Positions 12,346-24,737 are shown, numbered from the stretch's first letter. The stretch is 64,000 nucleotides of DNA from Arachis hypogaea (GCF_003086295.3 NC_092052.1:28247427-28311426); one strand, 5' to 3'. A program made the numbers and translations. The notes: a model not told the origin generated them from the sequence alone.

Positions 12346-12534
12346 GGCCAAATTTTTCGAAAGTGATATCAAAATTCTCGTTTTGTCGAGCTCTATCCTA
12401 TTTTGATATTAGTTTTGCATATTTAATTTTCCAATTGAAAATTCAATTTATTAACTAATTATATACCGATTTTAGCGGGGTTTATATCCTACCCACCTAA
12501 TTAGGAATTTTGTCCTCAAAATTCAGAGTGCGTT

Positions 12535-12860
12535 ACCTGAATGGAGGTGTGGGTAGTCCTTCCGCATCTCTATCTCAAGCTCCTATGTATATTCTTCAAT
12601 ACCAGCCCAACACCAAGTTACTTTCACTAAGAAAGTCTCTTTCCCGTGTAAACGCTTAATGCTGGTATCATCAATTCTAACGAGAGTTATTGGAAACGTC
12701 AGATCTTCTCTCACTTGAACTAATTCCGGCTTTAGGGCATGACTATGATCAAAATTGTATTTACGAAGCTGCGATATGTGAAACACGTCATGCAGGTTCG
12801 AACAATGTGGTAGTAAAGCGATCCTATACGCCACTTGTCCGATGTGATAGGCATTTAGTT
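12535..12860 (-). pseudogene. Element C pol C-terminus: integrase tail and chromodomain-like segment
   Basis: The stop-free core at 12583-12834 reads as the end of a chromovirus polyprotein: VAYRIALLP, then SNLHDVFHISQLRKY (the signature before the chromodomain), VREDLTF, KRLHGKETFLVKVTW and GIEEYTWELE continuing past 12583. Chromodomain-type tails are thought to direct integration to certain chromatin. The integrase catalytic core upstream is not recognisable. Confidence 0.8.
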
Positions 12861-15297
12861 TTTTAGTTTTTGATTGATCATCCGATTCTAGTTCATTGAA
12901 GTGATCTTCAGAAATAGGTATCCCCTTCCTTCCAACTTGAGAAGTCTTCTTCTTAGATCCACCTAACTCTTTTGTCGGCTTTCATAGTGAGAATTCTAAC
13001 TTAGATTTGCGTAACTCTTCCCCTGTTGTTTCGGCTGTCAAATTCAGGAACTAAGACGTTTGATATTCCAGTTTTCAGTTAATTCAAAGGTGTTTAGCAT
13101 ACTGTGAAGTCTCACCTTCTCCCTGATGTATAGTCTCTTTGATATCCCCAATAAGTGGTTTACTCCGATGGGCAAAACGGGCCTGGTCGCTTGATCTACA
13201 GTTCCCTAACAGTATCACCTTTTGTCCTAGTCTTTGGTAACCTATTATGAAATCAATGGCTATTCATTTTTATCTTTAATGTAGAACCTTCGACGGTTGT
13301 GGCATTTCAAACAGTTTCTGGTGGCCTTTCATTTCTTTCTCATACGTCAAACTTGTAATCACATAGATTTCCACCTCGTTCTTCATTTCTGTCTGGTCAA
13401 AATATCTTCTTTGATTCGTGGTAGGTTTTAGAAATCTCAAGGTAACTTCGAAAATTTTCTCTTGTAAGCTTCGAACAACAGTTTCTTATTTCAACTTCCG
13501 ACCTCAACACATAACCCTCTCTTGGTGTCTTCTGGATTCAACCGGTTTCAGTACTCTTAGTAGCCCCTTATCACCGTTATTGCACTCCTCAAGTCTTTGA
13601 CTTTACGATCTCTATTTCGACATTAAACATATAAATCTTTTCTTAGTTCCCTTTTGTTTGCCAGACTTCGACATCCTCGGTAGGTCTTTATCGTCCCCTT
13701 ACGCTTCCTGCATTTCATCTTTGCTATGTTTTAAAACTGCAATAGATTTAGTTTGACTCCTTTATCTATACCCTTAATATCCAATTTAAAGTTCCAACTT
13801 ATCTAGCCTTCCATTCTCCGAAATTTATATCCAAGCATTTCCCCAAAAACTTCTTACTCAGGGCATCTGTTACCACTTCACGATGTTGTATTTACACGTA
13901 TCCTAAACCCCTCTGGTAATGTATCGCACTAATTCTGAGTTGTTAAATAAGTTCGGGTATTCTAATTACTGGATTTGGGGTTAATCCTTCTCTTGGAGTT
14001 TGAAAGCTCTCTTCATATTCGGGTATCTATGTAACCGGTGTATTTCTAGCGCATTAAATTAATCATAGGCTTTGTGGTCGACAAGAATTTAAAGCTCCAA
14101 AACTCTTTTTGACGGCGCACGCTTACCTGCTTCATCTTCCGTATCCAAAAGTCATGCTCTTAAGGAATCAACATCTCCACAGTCACAACTATATTTTATA
14201 CGTGATACTAATATAGGCTCGAGTTGATTTTCAAAAGGACATTAAGCTCGAAAAATGAATGAGTAATACAAACGGTGTTCGTAATGAGTCAAAAAGAAAA
14301 TTTTGTACACGGTTGATCAGGATTATACCGAAATGATGGAATGCACAAGGAGAGGAACCTAGGTGCATCTCAAGAAAAGAGTTCAAATTAGAGACCTTTG
14401 GTAGGAAGAACAGAGCGTACAGAGTCAAAGAAGTCTCAGCTGATTCTGAAGAACATGGTTTGCGAATAGGGGCAACTCTAGTCATAGCGAGCATACAAGA
14501 TTCAAGGATTACGCGCTTATACCAAGACAAGCTCAGGCTTATCCTGGAAGAAATAATATTCATGCGCACAAGGAGTAAAGTTAGAAAGGTAGTCAAGCTA
14601 TTTAGGAAGAGCTCCGGATCGAATGTCAATGTAGGTTTCAAAAGAAGGATTAGATCGAGTCGCGAAGGTTCGTTAGCACACTCTCTCTGCATAAGATTTC
14701 CTACCGTTCTCTTCCTTCTTCTCCAGCATAACCGATGCTCCCCACAAAGAAATAGTTGGTTAGGTGATTCCCTCTTCTAGTACTCCCTTCCACTCAATCC
14801 TAAATTCTACGGTTATAATGATGTCTTCACTTGTGGTGCAATTGAAGTTAATTCGGTTTCCGGTACTAAGCCTATCGCAAACTCGCTTTCTCTCTGGAAT
14901 GGAAGTTTTGACACACCTTCAAGAATTGTCTTAGAAATTCTCTCGTATAGAGATTTGGTTTCATCTCCACTTATCTCTGAACAATTAACATCTAAAGGTT
15001 GTGTTCACTCTACTCCTCTTCCTCAAAGTTTCACCGTCACTAAATTCCAAACAATAACTTCGCATAACCCTCAACACTCCTGATTCCTTAGATATGGTCC
15101 AACCTGCTTCCACTACGTCACTTAATCCTTAACCTTCAAAAGTCTAACCACCCTGATTCTACTGCATCATTCTGACTCTCATCCTTTAAGAACTTAGTCA
15201 CTCATCTAAGTTAGTTAAGTATCACTCCATCTTAATAACTAGTAGTCTTCGACTAACCATCGGTTCGGACTCCGCAATCATCAAAACTTGTCGTGCT
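12861..15297 (-). pseudogene. Element C pol remnant, heavily decayed
   Basis: No long frame survives. Traces remain in the minus strand, for example VVTDALSKKF around 13850-13884, matching the VVADALSRK end of gypsy RNase H, preceded by a VDHKAY-like trace of the DHK motif near 14080. Open frames such as 14231-14692 (minus) and 14460-14780 (plus) match nothing and look accidental. The region is also shorter than an intact protease-RT-RNaseH-integrase set. Confidence 0.6.
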
Positions 15298-16038
15298 TCA
15301 CAAATGGATCATACATATATTAATGATACGCAAGGTAGTTAAAAACTCAACTGCTAGCTTATGATTACCTCGGGTCTGAAGATCGGATTCGACTGCATCC
15401 TGGCGTTTCTTGTGTGGACAGTCTCGAGCTATATGCCCCGACTTCTCGTACTTGTAACATACGCCTAATCTGGTCCTGCACGGTCTGTTTGGATGATACT
15501 TCTTGCACCTTGGGCACCTTAAATCATCCAGTTGAGTACTAGTTTTCCCTTTAGCATTCGGATCCGGACGGTTATCGTTCCTTCGGTCATTGCTCCAGTG
15601 CTGAGAATGTGAAGCGACCAAGCGATTCTTTTTGAAAGTTTGGCTCCTCGGTGTAATCTTTCCCTTTTTCTTTGTGAAGGGTTCTCGATGATCACTTCTT
15701 GCTACCTCAGCCCTCCTTGAGCTTTCTCCCATTGCCTGACCCACATTAACCTGCTCCAGATAACTCAGTGGTACCCCTGTATTCGGAGCATTATGTCCAC
15801 CTTCATATTCATTATCATCATTGTTGCCAGTTCCAGCTTGTGGTTCCATTCCATCCATTACTCGGATGGTCGCGGCAGCAACAGTACCAATGGCAGCAGC
15901 AACACTCGTCATTGCGGTCACGATATCGGTCAAACTATCTATTGGTATGGTTACCTCATTAGCTCTCCGTCCTTGATCCCGATTACGCTCACGACTGCGC
16001 CCATGAGATGCCATTTGGTTCCTGTTCACACCAAACAA
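15298..16038 (-). pseudogene. Element C gag remnant with CCHC zinc knuckle
   Basis: 246 codons. The C-terminal third has CYKYEKSGHIARDCPHKK, a CCHC knuckle with spacing C-x2-C-like replaced at the second Cys (YKYEKS instead of YKCGK), so even the knuckle is altered; upstream is a second cysteine pair CPRCKKYHPNRPC. The N-terminus is Arg-rich, followed by an Ala/Thr-rich stretch. The large capsid-like gag domain that should lie between them is missing, so the gene is internally deleted. The start at 16038 is about 180 bases after the primer site. Confidence 0.75.
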
Positions 16039-16215
16039 GTGATATCAAGGTGATCAGTCTCAATATCTCTAGTTTAGTATTTCAAAGTCCCAAATGCATG
16101 CTCATGAGCATTCATGCCTCATATATCAGTTAGATACCCTAAATAGCATGTATAGACACCCAGAGTATGCCCAGAGACATAATCAGTCCGTCCCTCAGGC
16201 TCTATAGGAACAAAC

Positions 16216-16228
16216 TGCTCTGATACCA
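16216..16228 (-). other. Primer binding site of element C
   Basis: On the minus strand TGGTATCAGAGCA, three bases after the 5' LTR, complementary to initiator tRNA-Met, the usual primer of chromoviruses. This also fixes the orientation of C and shows that the right LTR is its 5' LTR. Confidence 0.85.
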
Positions 16229-16231
16229 TAA

Positions 16232-16318
16232 TGTAACACCCTACCATACTTAATCTTATGCTTAAGTCATAAGACTGAGATAGTAAGGTATTACGACCTC
16301 TAAAAATAGTAATATATA

Positions 16319-16393
<75 letters not shown>

Positions 16394-16596
16394 GATAAAA
16401 GATACTTAACTAGGAGCCTTGAAAAATGGGTAAAACAAAATCGCAAAACAAAAAGCGCAACGCTCAGGAAAGGATTACTTGCGTGCTAAGAAACCTAATA
16501 GGAACATGATAAAGTTAAGCAAAAGAATAAAGGAAAGCCAAGGAAACAGCATAACTAGCCCCTGACTTAGCCTGCGAAGCTAAGGCTGGCCAGAGG

Positions 16597-16641
<45 letters not shown>

Positions 16642-19600
16642 GAACATACATAGGTATCCCCAAAATATACCAAAATACCAAAATAAACTCCTATCTCTCC
16701 CTCAACCTCTAAGAGGAGCAGCATACATAAGTTACTTGGAGAGTAAGCTAAATACATATATACACATATACAAATAGAAAACCAAAATACACCCAAGGAC
16801 TACTTCGCTTCCCAGGATCCAGACGCCTAGCGAGGAGCCTCTCGACCTGCATCTGAAAAACAACAATACAATATGGAATGAGAACCTCCGGTTCTCAGCA
16901 TGGTAAAAGTGTCACGCGCATAATAAATAAGGTCCTGAGAATGCCATAGGCAATCCTAGAACTCCGTTATACAATTATCCAACTTAATTACTAAACAGAA
17001 GCTATAATAGGGGTAGGTATTCTAAATCTACCTAACTCACTCAATTTCAATCCTAATCTAACACCAAACCATTTCTCCTTTTCCTCCATCCCTCCATCAT
17101 CCACAATGCAACAGAAACAAGCAACCAAACAAGGTCACGCACAAGTAATGAGCAGATAGTACAAATAGCAAGTATAACAGATAGCAGGTGATATATATCA
17201 ATTAGGCATACCCAGAAAATGCATAGCAATCAATACAAATAAATGCATATGATGCATGCCTGTCCTATGGCTGATGGGGCCCATCTGTCGGTTATCCAGC
17301 CAACCCGACAAGTCCGAAAACCTTAGACTGTCCCCCGTCGCGCATCCCCAAGAGTCTATGCATAGAGTTCACATTCATATTTCATAAAATCACTCAATGG
17401 GGGCTATCCATACCCGGGAATTTATACGTGCCCGGTCACCCTTACGACGTAGGGTAAACAGAGTATCGAGATTCAACCTGGAACACGTGATGGCGAGCCA
17501 CGGCTCTTACCCAGGGAACTCGTATCTCAGATAGCATTATTCATAAGCCATTTCATAGTCATAATCATTATTTAATCATTCATCAAGCCATGGCATATTA
17601 ACTCCTTTTATTAACAACCTCCCTTTCACATTTTTCATCGTCATTCCCTTATAATTCATCTTGATTACCCTTTCCGCGTCCTGACCAAACTTTTTATCAA
17701 ACTCTTTTCATCCTTCTTAATATCGAATAATCTTAAAATCAACCCAACTCTAACATTAAATCAATCACATCACACGAGGATTGAACTTTAACTTCTCGAA
17801 CTCATGATTATCACTAAGACATCCTCGACACTCTATTTTCTTTTCTGTTTCTAATATAGCAAATGAACTCGGAATCGCACAAACTTTATGTCCAGGCGTT
17901 CATATTGAAATAAGCTTTCTAAAAAACTAAATATCATAATTTTCGGATTTTTCTAGTCTCAGGAATAAAGGAAAAACCGTGACTGCTCTGCAGTGCATAA
18001 AACCAGAAAAACAGCAGCAGCATGTGATATTCAAAATTCAATATAAAATCCAAGTTAAATCCAATGACTTTGAAAATTAATGTAATTAAACTTTACTCAT
18101 CCAGGTTTCTTTCTCAATTGGTTCTGAGTCAATACCATTTTTAATGAAAAAGTTACATTACCTGGAAGTTAAGTAAAAATGAGACAAAATCTGTTTTAAA
18201 AACCAACAAGCTTAGTACCTTTCAATTGGAATAACTTTTATTACAAAACTCCAATTAAGCTAAATTTTGATTTGAGAACCCCTAGCTCATCCAGAAACAA
18301 GTGTGGCTTGGTTGCAACCCAATTTCTATTTAATTCTAATAGTTACAAGCATTGGAAGTTGATGCATAGTTTGCTGAAATCTGTTTCTTTTCAGTTTTGA
18401 CCACCAATATTGAAAATTCACAGCTCCCAATCCTCAACTCTTAAAATTCTGAAATTTTAGAGAAATAAAGCAAGTTAATCAATTTTATAACAAAATTAGT
18501 TTCGCTCCAAAACTCAACTCGTAGAAGTCGCAGCAAGACAAACACATTGCTGCCCTGTTTGATCTTTTCTGCTGCTGGACAGATTTAACAACCTAACTTT
18601 AAAAATTTGCCATAAATTGTATATTTAACAAAAAGGTCCCAAATTTTCCAGTTTAGTTCCTTATATTCCCAAATTTAGCCCAAACTTGGTATCATGCAAT
18701 TCTGATCATTACATAATTAGTTACAGCATATACAATACCACTACAACACAACTCTACATCCTTATTAACAAACACCAATTCTAATCCATCATAAATAAAT
18801 ATAAGAGCACACCATTAATAACTTTCACACCTCATAATTCTAATATATAAATTCACTAACAAATCTATTCTAACAACATTACAAGGCTAATCATTAAATA
18901 CAACAAATAATCCAACTTATTCTATGGTTCCTCTAACCTAAGTTTTCACAACACCGTAAATATTAAACGTGCGAAACTTAAACCATACCTTGGCCGATTA
19001 CTTAGTTCACCCAAGGCAGCCTCACAACTCGAAATTACAGCCCCTCCAAGCTCAATCAAACAGTCCCAAAACAAGCCTTGGTCATCAACAAACCTCCAAG
19101 TAATCCCAATTCAATTCCAATGCTTATATACCCACTTAATCTACACCTAATACATATACATGTTCCAATTTCAGATTTCTCATCATAAATACAAGATTGG
19201 ACTATGGTTTAGGTTGTCCTTACCGTGCCCACACGCATAACAACTCGAGCTCAATAAGCTCCGCAAGCTAAATTAAACCTAAAACACCAAATTATACAAA
19301 ATCTCAACACCAAAGCCCAATAAATTCAGAACTGGAAATGAGAAAATTGAGGAAGAAAGCATGGCTTCCTTACCTTGCAATGTTATGGGCTTTGTAGAGC
19401 TCAACGCTGCGGTCGCGTGGCTGCAAACGGATCGTCAATCAGAGCTCGGAGCGAGAAGTTATGTGGATTTGAATGAAATCAAGGGTTTTGGAATCTTCAA
19501 CATGTTCTTCCCCATTTTGGCTCTGCCTAGCGTGTTCTGCATGCTGAATGGAAATGAAATAAATGAGCTTCAGCTCATTATATATAGTGAGTTGGTTGGG

Positions 19601-19798
19601 CCCACGGGCCCGGTTTGGGTCCGGTTCGACCGGTTCGGCTCGTTTGGCCCAATTTTGGGCCAAATTTTTCGAAAGTGATATCAAAATTCTCGTTTTGCCG
19701 AGCTCTATCCTATTTTGATATTAGTTTTGCATATTTAATTTTCCTATTGAAAATTTAATTTATTGACTAATTATATACCGATTTTAGCGTGGTTTACA
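16232..19798 (-). repeat. Element C 5' LTR (right copy)
   Basis: About 3.57 kb, starting TGTAACACCC and ending GTTTACA on the plus strand. It holds the same promoter block as the left copy (TATA at 19579-19586). A 105-codon open frame at 19361-19678 (12049-12366 in the other LTR) is duplicated only because it lies in the LTR. Confidence 0.9.
16312..16393. repeat. Compound (TA)n(TAA)n microsatellite in the C 5' LTR
   Basis: A run of TA followed by about 19 TAA units. The matching site in the left LTR (9055-9073) has only a short TA run, so this expanded or contracted after insertion. Another (TA)n tract is at 16602-16638. Confidence 0.9.
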
Positions 19799-19803
19799 TA
19801 TGA

Positions 19804-21094
19804 CCCTTATCCACCACAATTCCAATCCAATTACTCCCAAGAACCACCACACTCTTATTATGAACCCTCTCTCCCCACCAATGAACCCTCGTACCCACCC
19901 CAACCTTTAGTGAATGACAAACTTCGTGTTCTTCTTCAAGGGCAAGCAAAGATACAAAGGGGTGTACTGGAACTCACTATTGCCTTAACCGAGGTAGTAA
20001 ATATAATAGTTTCCCGACATCTGAGCACTCAAAGTACCCCCATGGTTACATGTGGAGAATCAAATGATGAGCGTAGCATGAAGGAGACCCTAGAAACTCC
20101 GGTGGACAATGAGGAGCATGACTTTATATTGGAACAAGTGGGGGAAGCCATGATAGTCGTAGATGAAGAAGTGGTTGAAGATTTAGGAGATGCTGAACCT
20201 CCATGGGAATCGAGAACTGTAAAGGATTCCGCTGAGAAATTCGAATCTGATACCAGAGAGGATAGTGCACAACCTCCAAAGCATATACCTTGTGAACAAC
20301 TGGACGGAACAGACCAAGAAGTTGATTCCATGGGCAGTGACGATCATGAACCAAGCTCTCCTAGTCATGAACTCACATCCGCAACTGAATTCCTTGAGCC
20401 TGAAGAACCTTGTCTAAGTGAATACGAAGATGACGTCGAGGTAGATTTCTCTCAACCTCTAACGTATGACTTGAGTGACGATGAAGACATAGAAGACTTT
20501 GATCAGGACACAGTTGCAGTTGAAGAATTTCGCAAAGAAGTGGAGGAGTTCACAGAAGGATACAAGGGAGTAGAGCTTACAGAACCACTGGAAACACCTA
20601 TCCCAAGACCATTACCACCTAATACAAGCTTCAAGTGGTTACAATCCTTAACATTTATCTTTACTTTTCCACTTGAATATGGTTTACTTGAAACAGATGG
20701 CCAGCTTAGAACTCTCTGCGGCTTTAAGAGTAAGAGGGAAATGGCTCGTACTTAGAGCTGGTGTACAAGATTCAATAAGGTTCCACGCTTCAATTCGAAG
20801 TGCACGGATTGGTATCATGTTCAATTGAATGGGTCTCGGAAGACGTTTGGTCATCTTGGTGAGAATACAATTTCTAAACTGCCCGGATTGAAGAATATAG
20901 ATCAAGACGAAGGCGGATTCAAAAGCAAAGTTTGGGATCCTGGAATCTGTTCTGACATTCGTCACCTCGGGAGCCTGAAAATCTGTTTAAAGCTGCTAAA
21001 AAGCTTTACATGCCTAGTTTGGGATCCCGGAGGCTGTTGGCATTCCAAACATTGGTGGAGATTTCTGGATGAATTTAAGCACAAGCCACCATAA
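19804..21094 (+). pseudogene. Element A ORF1, main part (acidic protein of unknown function)
   Basis: Continues ORF1 after element C. After a Pro/Tyr/Gln-rich start it becomes strongly acidic (stretches such as EEVVEDLGDAEPP, SDDEDIEDFDQD), then ends with a conserved tail in which the phrase VWDPG occurs twice with nearby Cys and His. The tail is also present in B. A TAG at 20753-20755 stands where B has CAG, so the copy is broken. I see no protease, zinc knuckle or polymerase motif. Since it is the first ORF after the primer site and is kept in two copies, a gag-like or packaging-related role is possible, but this is only inference. Confidence 0.6.
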
Positions 21095-21143
21095 CAGGAA
21101 GCTCATCAAATGTCCAACTTATGGACTTTAACTAAAAGTGCTA

Positions 21144-21161
21144 GGTGGGAGACAACCCACC
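21144..21161 (+). other. Hairpin H1 in element A (loop AGACAA)
   Basis: GGTGGG-AGACAA-CCCACC, a perfect 6-base stem 50 bases after the ORF1 stop. The counterpart in B is at 48673-48690 (one stem mismatch) and in D at 36165-36182 (different stem, loop AGGCAA). Confidence 0.7.
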
Positions 21162-21297
21162 ATGGTATGATCGTTCCTGTTTCAATTTTATTCAATTTTG
21201 TTTTTTTTTATATTATATTATTTTCATTGAACCTGAATATTATTCATAGCATTTGCATCAGCATTGCATACTGCATAATTACATACAAAAAAAATGC

Positions 21298-21790
21298 ACG
21301 CAACGCGTAAGCGTCGCTGACGCGACCACGTCACAAGTGCATTAGGAAGCAAAGGAAAGTGAACACAAAGTCACGCGAAAGCGTGGCTGGAGGCGTGCCT
21401 TTGGCATAAATTGTTCCACACGACCGCATCGCTAAAGCGTTCGCGTCAGTTGCGAAAACTACCTCCCACGCGTCCGAGTCAATCACGCGGACGCGTGATC
21501 TGGAAATCAGCGTAAAAATCCAACGCCCAGAAATCTGGGCTGGAATTGTGCGGCTGGTGTGCGTTTAGCACAAAACGGCCCATGCGTCCGCGTCCCTGAC
21601 GTGAACGCGTCACTTTTAAAACACCCATCCCACGCGAAAGCGTGAGCGACGCGTCCGCGTCACATGGATATCATGGGCCCCTAAATGGAGACAGAGAGAT
21701 GCGCTGAAATGACGCTGGAAGTGTGCGTCTAGCACAATTTCCAGCGACGTGGCCGCGTGCCTCACGCGTCCGCGTCATCCATCTTTTATA
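21298..21790 (+). repeat. CG-rich palindrome array between ORF1 and ORF2 of A
   Basis: Many degenerate ACGCG/CGCGT units (CACGCGTCCGCGTC, CACGCGGACGCGTGA, CACGCGAAAGCGTG). The same type of array lies in the LTRs of A and B and, inverted, between ORF1 and ORF2 of B (48065-48520). Confidence 0.8.
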
Positions 21791-23299
21791 CATTCCACAC
21801 GTTTGCGTGAATTCAAACTCACTAACCCCCTATCACGCGAAACCCTACCTGTCGTGCCCCCATACCCCCCTTCTTCTTCCTCTCGTCTCTGCAACCCTCC
21901 CTCCTCCACCACCCAACCACCAACACTTCCAGCCACCACCGCCGACCACCGCACCACCCCCACCACCACACCCCATTGCCGAAAACCACCCCCTCTCTCC
22001 TTCTCTTATTTCTTTTCTTCCTCCACCACTGCCCCTCCTCCACCGCGCCGGCCAGCCTCCACCACCACGCCACCAGCGCCGCCTCCCATTCCAACCCCCT
22101 CTAACCCACAACCCTCGCCGCCCCTCCCACCATCACAACCCCTCAACCAACCCAAACCCCACCCTCCAACCCAACCTGCTCCACCACCGCGCCGCCCTGT
22201 TACACCACCGCGCCGCCGTGCCCCCTCCCAGCACCGCCACTTCACCACCGCCATCTCTCTGATCCCTACCTTAGTTCATACGCATACCAGGTTCCGCCGA
22301 ACGCCACTTTCTTTCATTCGTAGTTAGTTGCATATTTTTCAGTTTATGTTCAAAATTAGGATAGTTAGAGATGCATGTTTGTAGTGGATTCTAGGTAGTT
22401 AGGTAGCTAGGATGTGGTTAGTAGATTTAGGCCTGATAATTGCGCCGTACTTGTTGCTTGTTTTACCTATTCTGCAATTCTGTTCTACCTGTGATGTTAA
22501 TCCTGTCCATATGTTGTTCTTTACTGTTTCATGCTGCTGTTGCACTGCTCTTTCATGTTCATATTACTTGTGTGTATTTGCAATTTTATTTTAAGTTATA
22601 TGAACTGTTCTGCTTGCTGTTTATTACCCGGGAACATCAAATTTTAGCCAGAATGCTGCCTAATTTTCTGCAAATTATTTTATTTTCATTCATGTTCTGG
22701 TTTTGGCAATTTTGAATTTTGCATTACTTCGCTATACCCAAACCATTTCATGAACGCACAGGCCCGCATTCTTGTTCCTTTCGATTTCCTGGTTAATATA
22801 TTGCATTATTGATTATTAGATTTTAATTTTTGCTACTCATGCATCTATATGATTATCATCAATAACCTGATTTTCTTGCTTGAATATGAGTTGACTGTTA
22901 TTTAAAATTGTGAAATTCTTGTTACTAGGAAATATTTATCAATGCCACTCACTTTATTTTTCTTTCTCCTAAGTCACTGATTTCCACTTTCTAACCTCTT
23001 TTTCAATCCTAACCGATCTAACTTTCAAACTTCTCTTTTTGGTTTTTAACTATTTACTTTACCTTTCTAACTTAAGGCATGGTTATTATTTTTTCTAATT
23101 AACATGAATTCTACTTATATTACATTTTGGATTGTGATTTTTCATCTCAGATTTCTAACTCAAATACAATCCATAATGCACATAAACTTAACTCATTTCA
23201 TAATTCTACTGCTCGTTTGCCTTCATGCTTACATTGATACATCCTATTTGCCTACTTGTTTTCCTGCTTTTATTTTATCCTGAAATTTTTGCTTTTCAG
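21791..23299 (+). other. Leader of ORF2 in A: CCxCC-rich tract, AT-rich stretch, splice-acceptor-like end
   Basis: From about 21850 to 22320 the strand is C-rich and gives Pro-rich or Ser/Thr/Pro-rich open frames in several frames at once, a sign of base composition and not of coding. It then turns AT-rich. It ends with a T-rich tract and TTTTCAG|G directly before the ORF2 ATG. The B copy keeps this feature (TTTTTCAG|G before its ATG). No clear donor was identified. Confidence 0.5.
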
Positions 23300-23300
23300 G

Positions 23301-24734
23301 ATGTCTGACCCTCAGCGCAAAGGAAAGGGCAAAGCGACCACTGGTAAACGGAAAAGAGGCGAATCCTCTATGTCTATCCTGGACATTCTGCATGATGACT
23401 CCTGGCGGGAAAAGCACTTTACCCCGCAGGAGTAGGCTGACCAGCTTCTCCCCGCCACTAATCAAGTCAAATTTGCAAACAGATACTGTGAGCTGAAGTA
23501 TCCCGTGTTTGCCACCTCCAGAAACCTGTACCTGGAGATAACTCTGAAAATTCCAGAAGAACTAAAGCAGTACACCTTCGATCAGATCAAACAGAGAGGC
23601 TGGTTCTTCTTGGAAAGGAACTTGACAGAGGTCAATGCTTCCTGGGTCCGAGAGTTTTACTGCAACTATTTCAAGACTACCCTGGATGCAGTGCACCTCA
23701 GAGGGAAACAGATATTGATCACTGAGGAAGCCATTGAGGACATTCTACAGCTTCAGCCTAAGTCAGATCAGCCTGATGATTACAAAAAGGCTGAGGAGGA
23801 TATGCGCTATATGAGATTTGACTGGGATGCTGTCAAGCAGAGGATAGCCCTTGATCCGACTGTCCCATGGGTCATGGGTAAGAACACAGCAATGCCTAAG
23901 GGAATCAAGCTGATGTATCTGAATGATGAGGCTCGGCTCTGGCACCAGATCCTGAGCAACTTTGTTATGCCGAGTACTCATGAGACAGAGCTGCCCGCTG
24001 CTATGATCACCCTCATCTGGTGTGTGATGGAGGGTAAGGACCTGTATCTTCCACGCTTCATCCGGTACTATATGGCCAGGGTCCATGTCAGAGGCACTCT
24101 CCCCTTCCCTTATCTGATCACCCAGCTCGGCCGTCGAACTGACGTGCCTTGGGAGCCTACTGATGAGAAGCCACCTGCTGCAGACTGCAAGAAGATTATC
24201 TCTCACAGCAGGAAGTTTCAGGCTTTGGGCTACAGACCTCCATTCCTCACCGCATCTGGTGAGGCAGCCACATCTTCAGCTGCCCTTTCTGCATCCACTG
24301 CCCTATCCCCGTCCACTGCACATCCACCTGCTCCTGAGCCCATTTATCATTTGGTGCATCGACTCTTCGCCCTTCTGGATTGCATGGAGCGTCGCAACAA
24401 GCGACGCTATGAGCACCTCAAGTTGTTGATCCGATCCGACAACGACATTCCCTCCGAGCCTGACACCCCTTCTTATACATCTGAGGTGGATGAGGATGAT
24501 CGTGAGGAGGAGGCACCTACCAAGGCAGAGTAGGGAGGACCACAGCAGGCTCCGCCACATCCTGAGGAGCCACATCAGATTCAGGCCGTAGACCCATAGA
24601 TTCCTCTACAGTCAGTGCCTCCACTGCAGCAGACCGATCCCGCTACCCTCATAGAGACTGCAGACCCTCCGGCCACCACAAAGACACCAGCAGCCCATCC
24701 TTCCGGTGATGACACTCTTTTACACCCAACTTGA
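23301..24734 (+). pseudogene. Element A ORF2: putative plant transposon protein domain, three amber stops
   Basis: The frame runs 478 codons from ATG 23301 (start MSDPQRKGKGKATTGKRKR, a basic, nuclear-signal-like N-terminus) to TGA 24732. The core (about residues 65-300) has WFFLERNLTEVNASWVREFY, VHLRGKQI and a long LPAAMITLIWCVMEGKDLYLPRF region. This resembles the family annotated as putative plant transposon protein (Transposase_32), which I name from memory and not from a search. A Ser/Pro/Thr linker, a basic RRNKRRYEHLK stretch and an acidic tail follow. In-frame TAG codons at 23433, 24531 and 24597 break it. Its place after ORF1 matches the third, env-position ORF of D. Confidence 0.65.
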
Positions 24735-24737
24735 GTG

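Larger units (their letters stand above)
8974..12486 (-). repeat. Element C 3' LTR (left copy)
   Basis: About 3.5 kb. On the plus strand it starts TGTAACACCC and ends GGTTTATA, where the right copy ends GGTTTACA. Differences from the right copy are few by eye and largely in the TA/TAA microsatellites. A TATA box lies at 12267-12274 (minus). Confidence 0.9.
8974..19798 (-). mobile_element. Element C: Del/Tekay-like chromovirus relic nested in A
   Basis: LTRs at 8974-12486 and 16232-19798 in the same orientation, with target duplication TATGA at 8969-8973 and 19799-19803. The element reads on the minus strand: primer site for initiator tRNA-Met, a gag with zinc knuckle, then badly decayed pol, then a chromodomain-like C-terminus. 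The internal region is only about 3.7 kb, too short for an intact Del polyprotein. Total length and long LTRs resemble the published peanut FIDEL/Feral families, but I cannot confirm that match from memory. Confidence 0.85.

Noticed and set aside
14231..14780. Overlapping frames 14231-14692 (minus) and 14460-14780 (plus) in element C as genes
   Set aside because: They lie in decayed pol, match no domain, and overlap on opposite strands.
12049..19678. Duplicate 105-codon frames at 12049-12366 and 19361-19678 as a gene pair
   Set aside because: They lie in the two LTRs of element C and run opposite to its transcription; duplication is due to the LTRs.
21723..22327. Two long Pro-rich open frames on the plus strand (21723-22262, 21749-22327) and Gly/Arg-rich ones opposite
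   Set aside because: The C-rich DNA is open in several frames on both strands at once; no domain, and the same arises in the matching region of B (47718-48064). Composition artefact.
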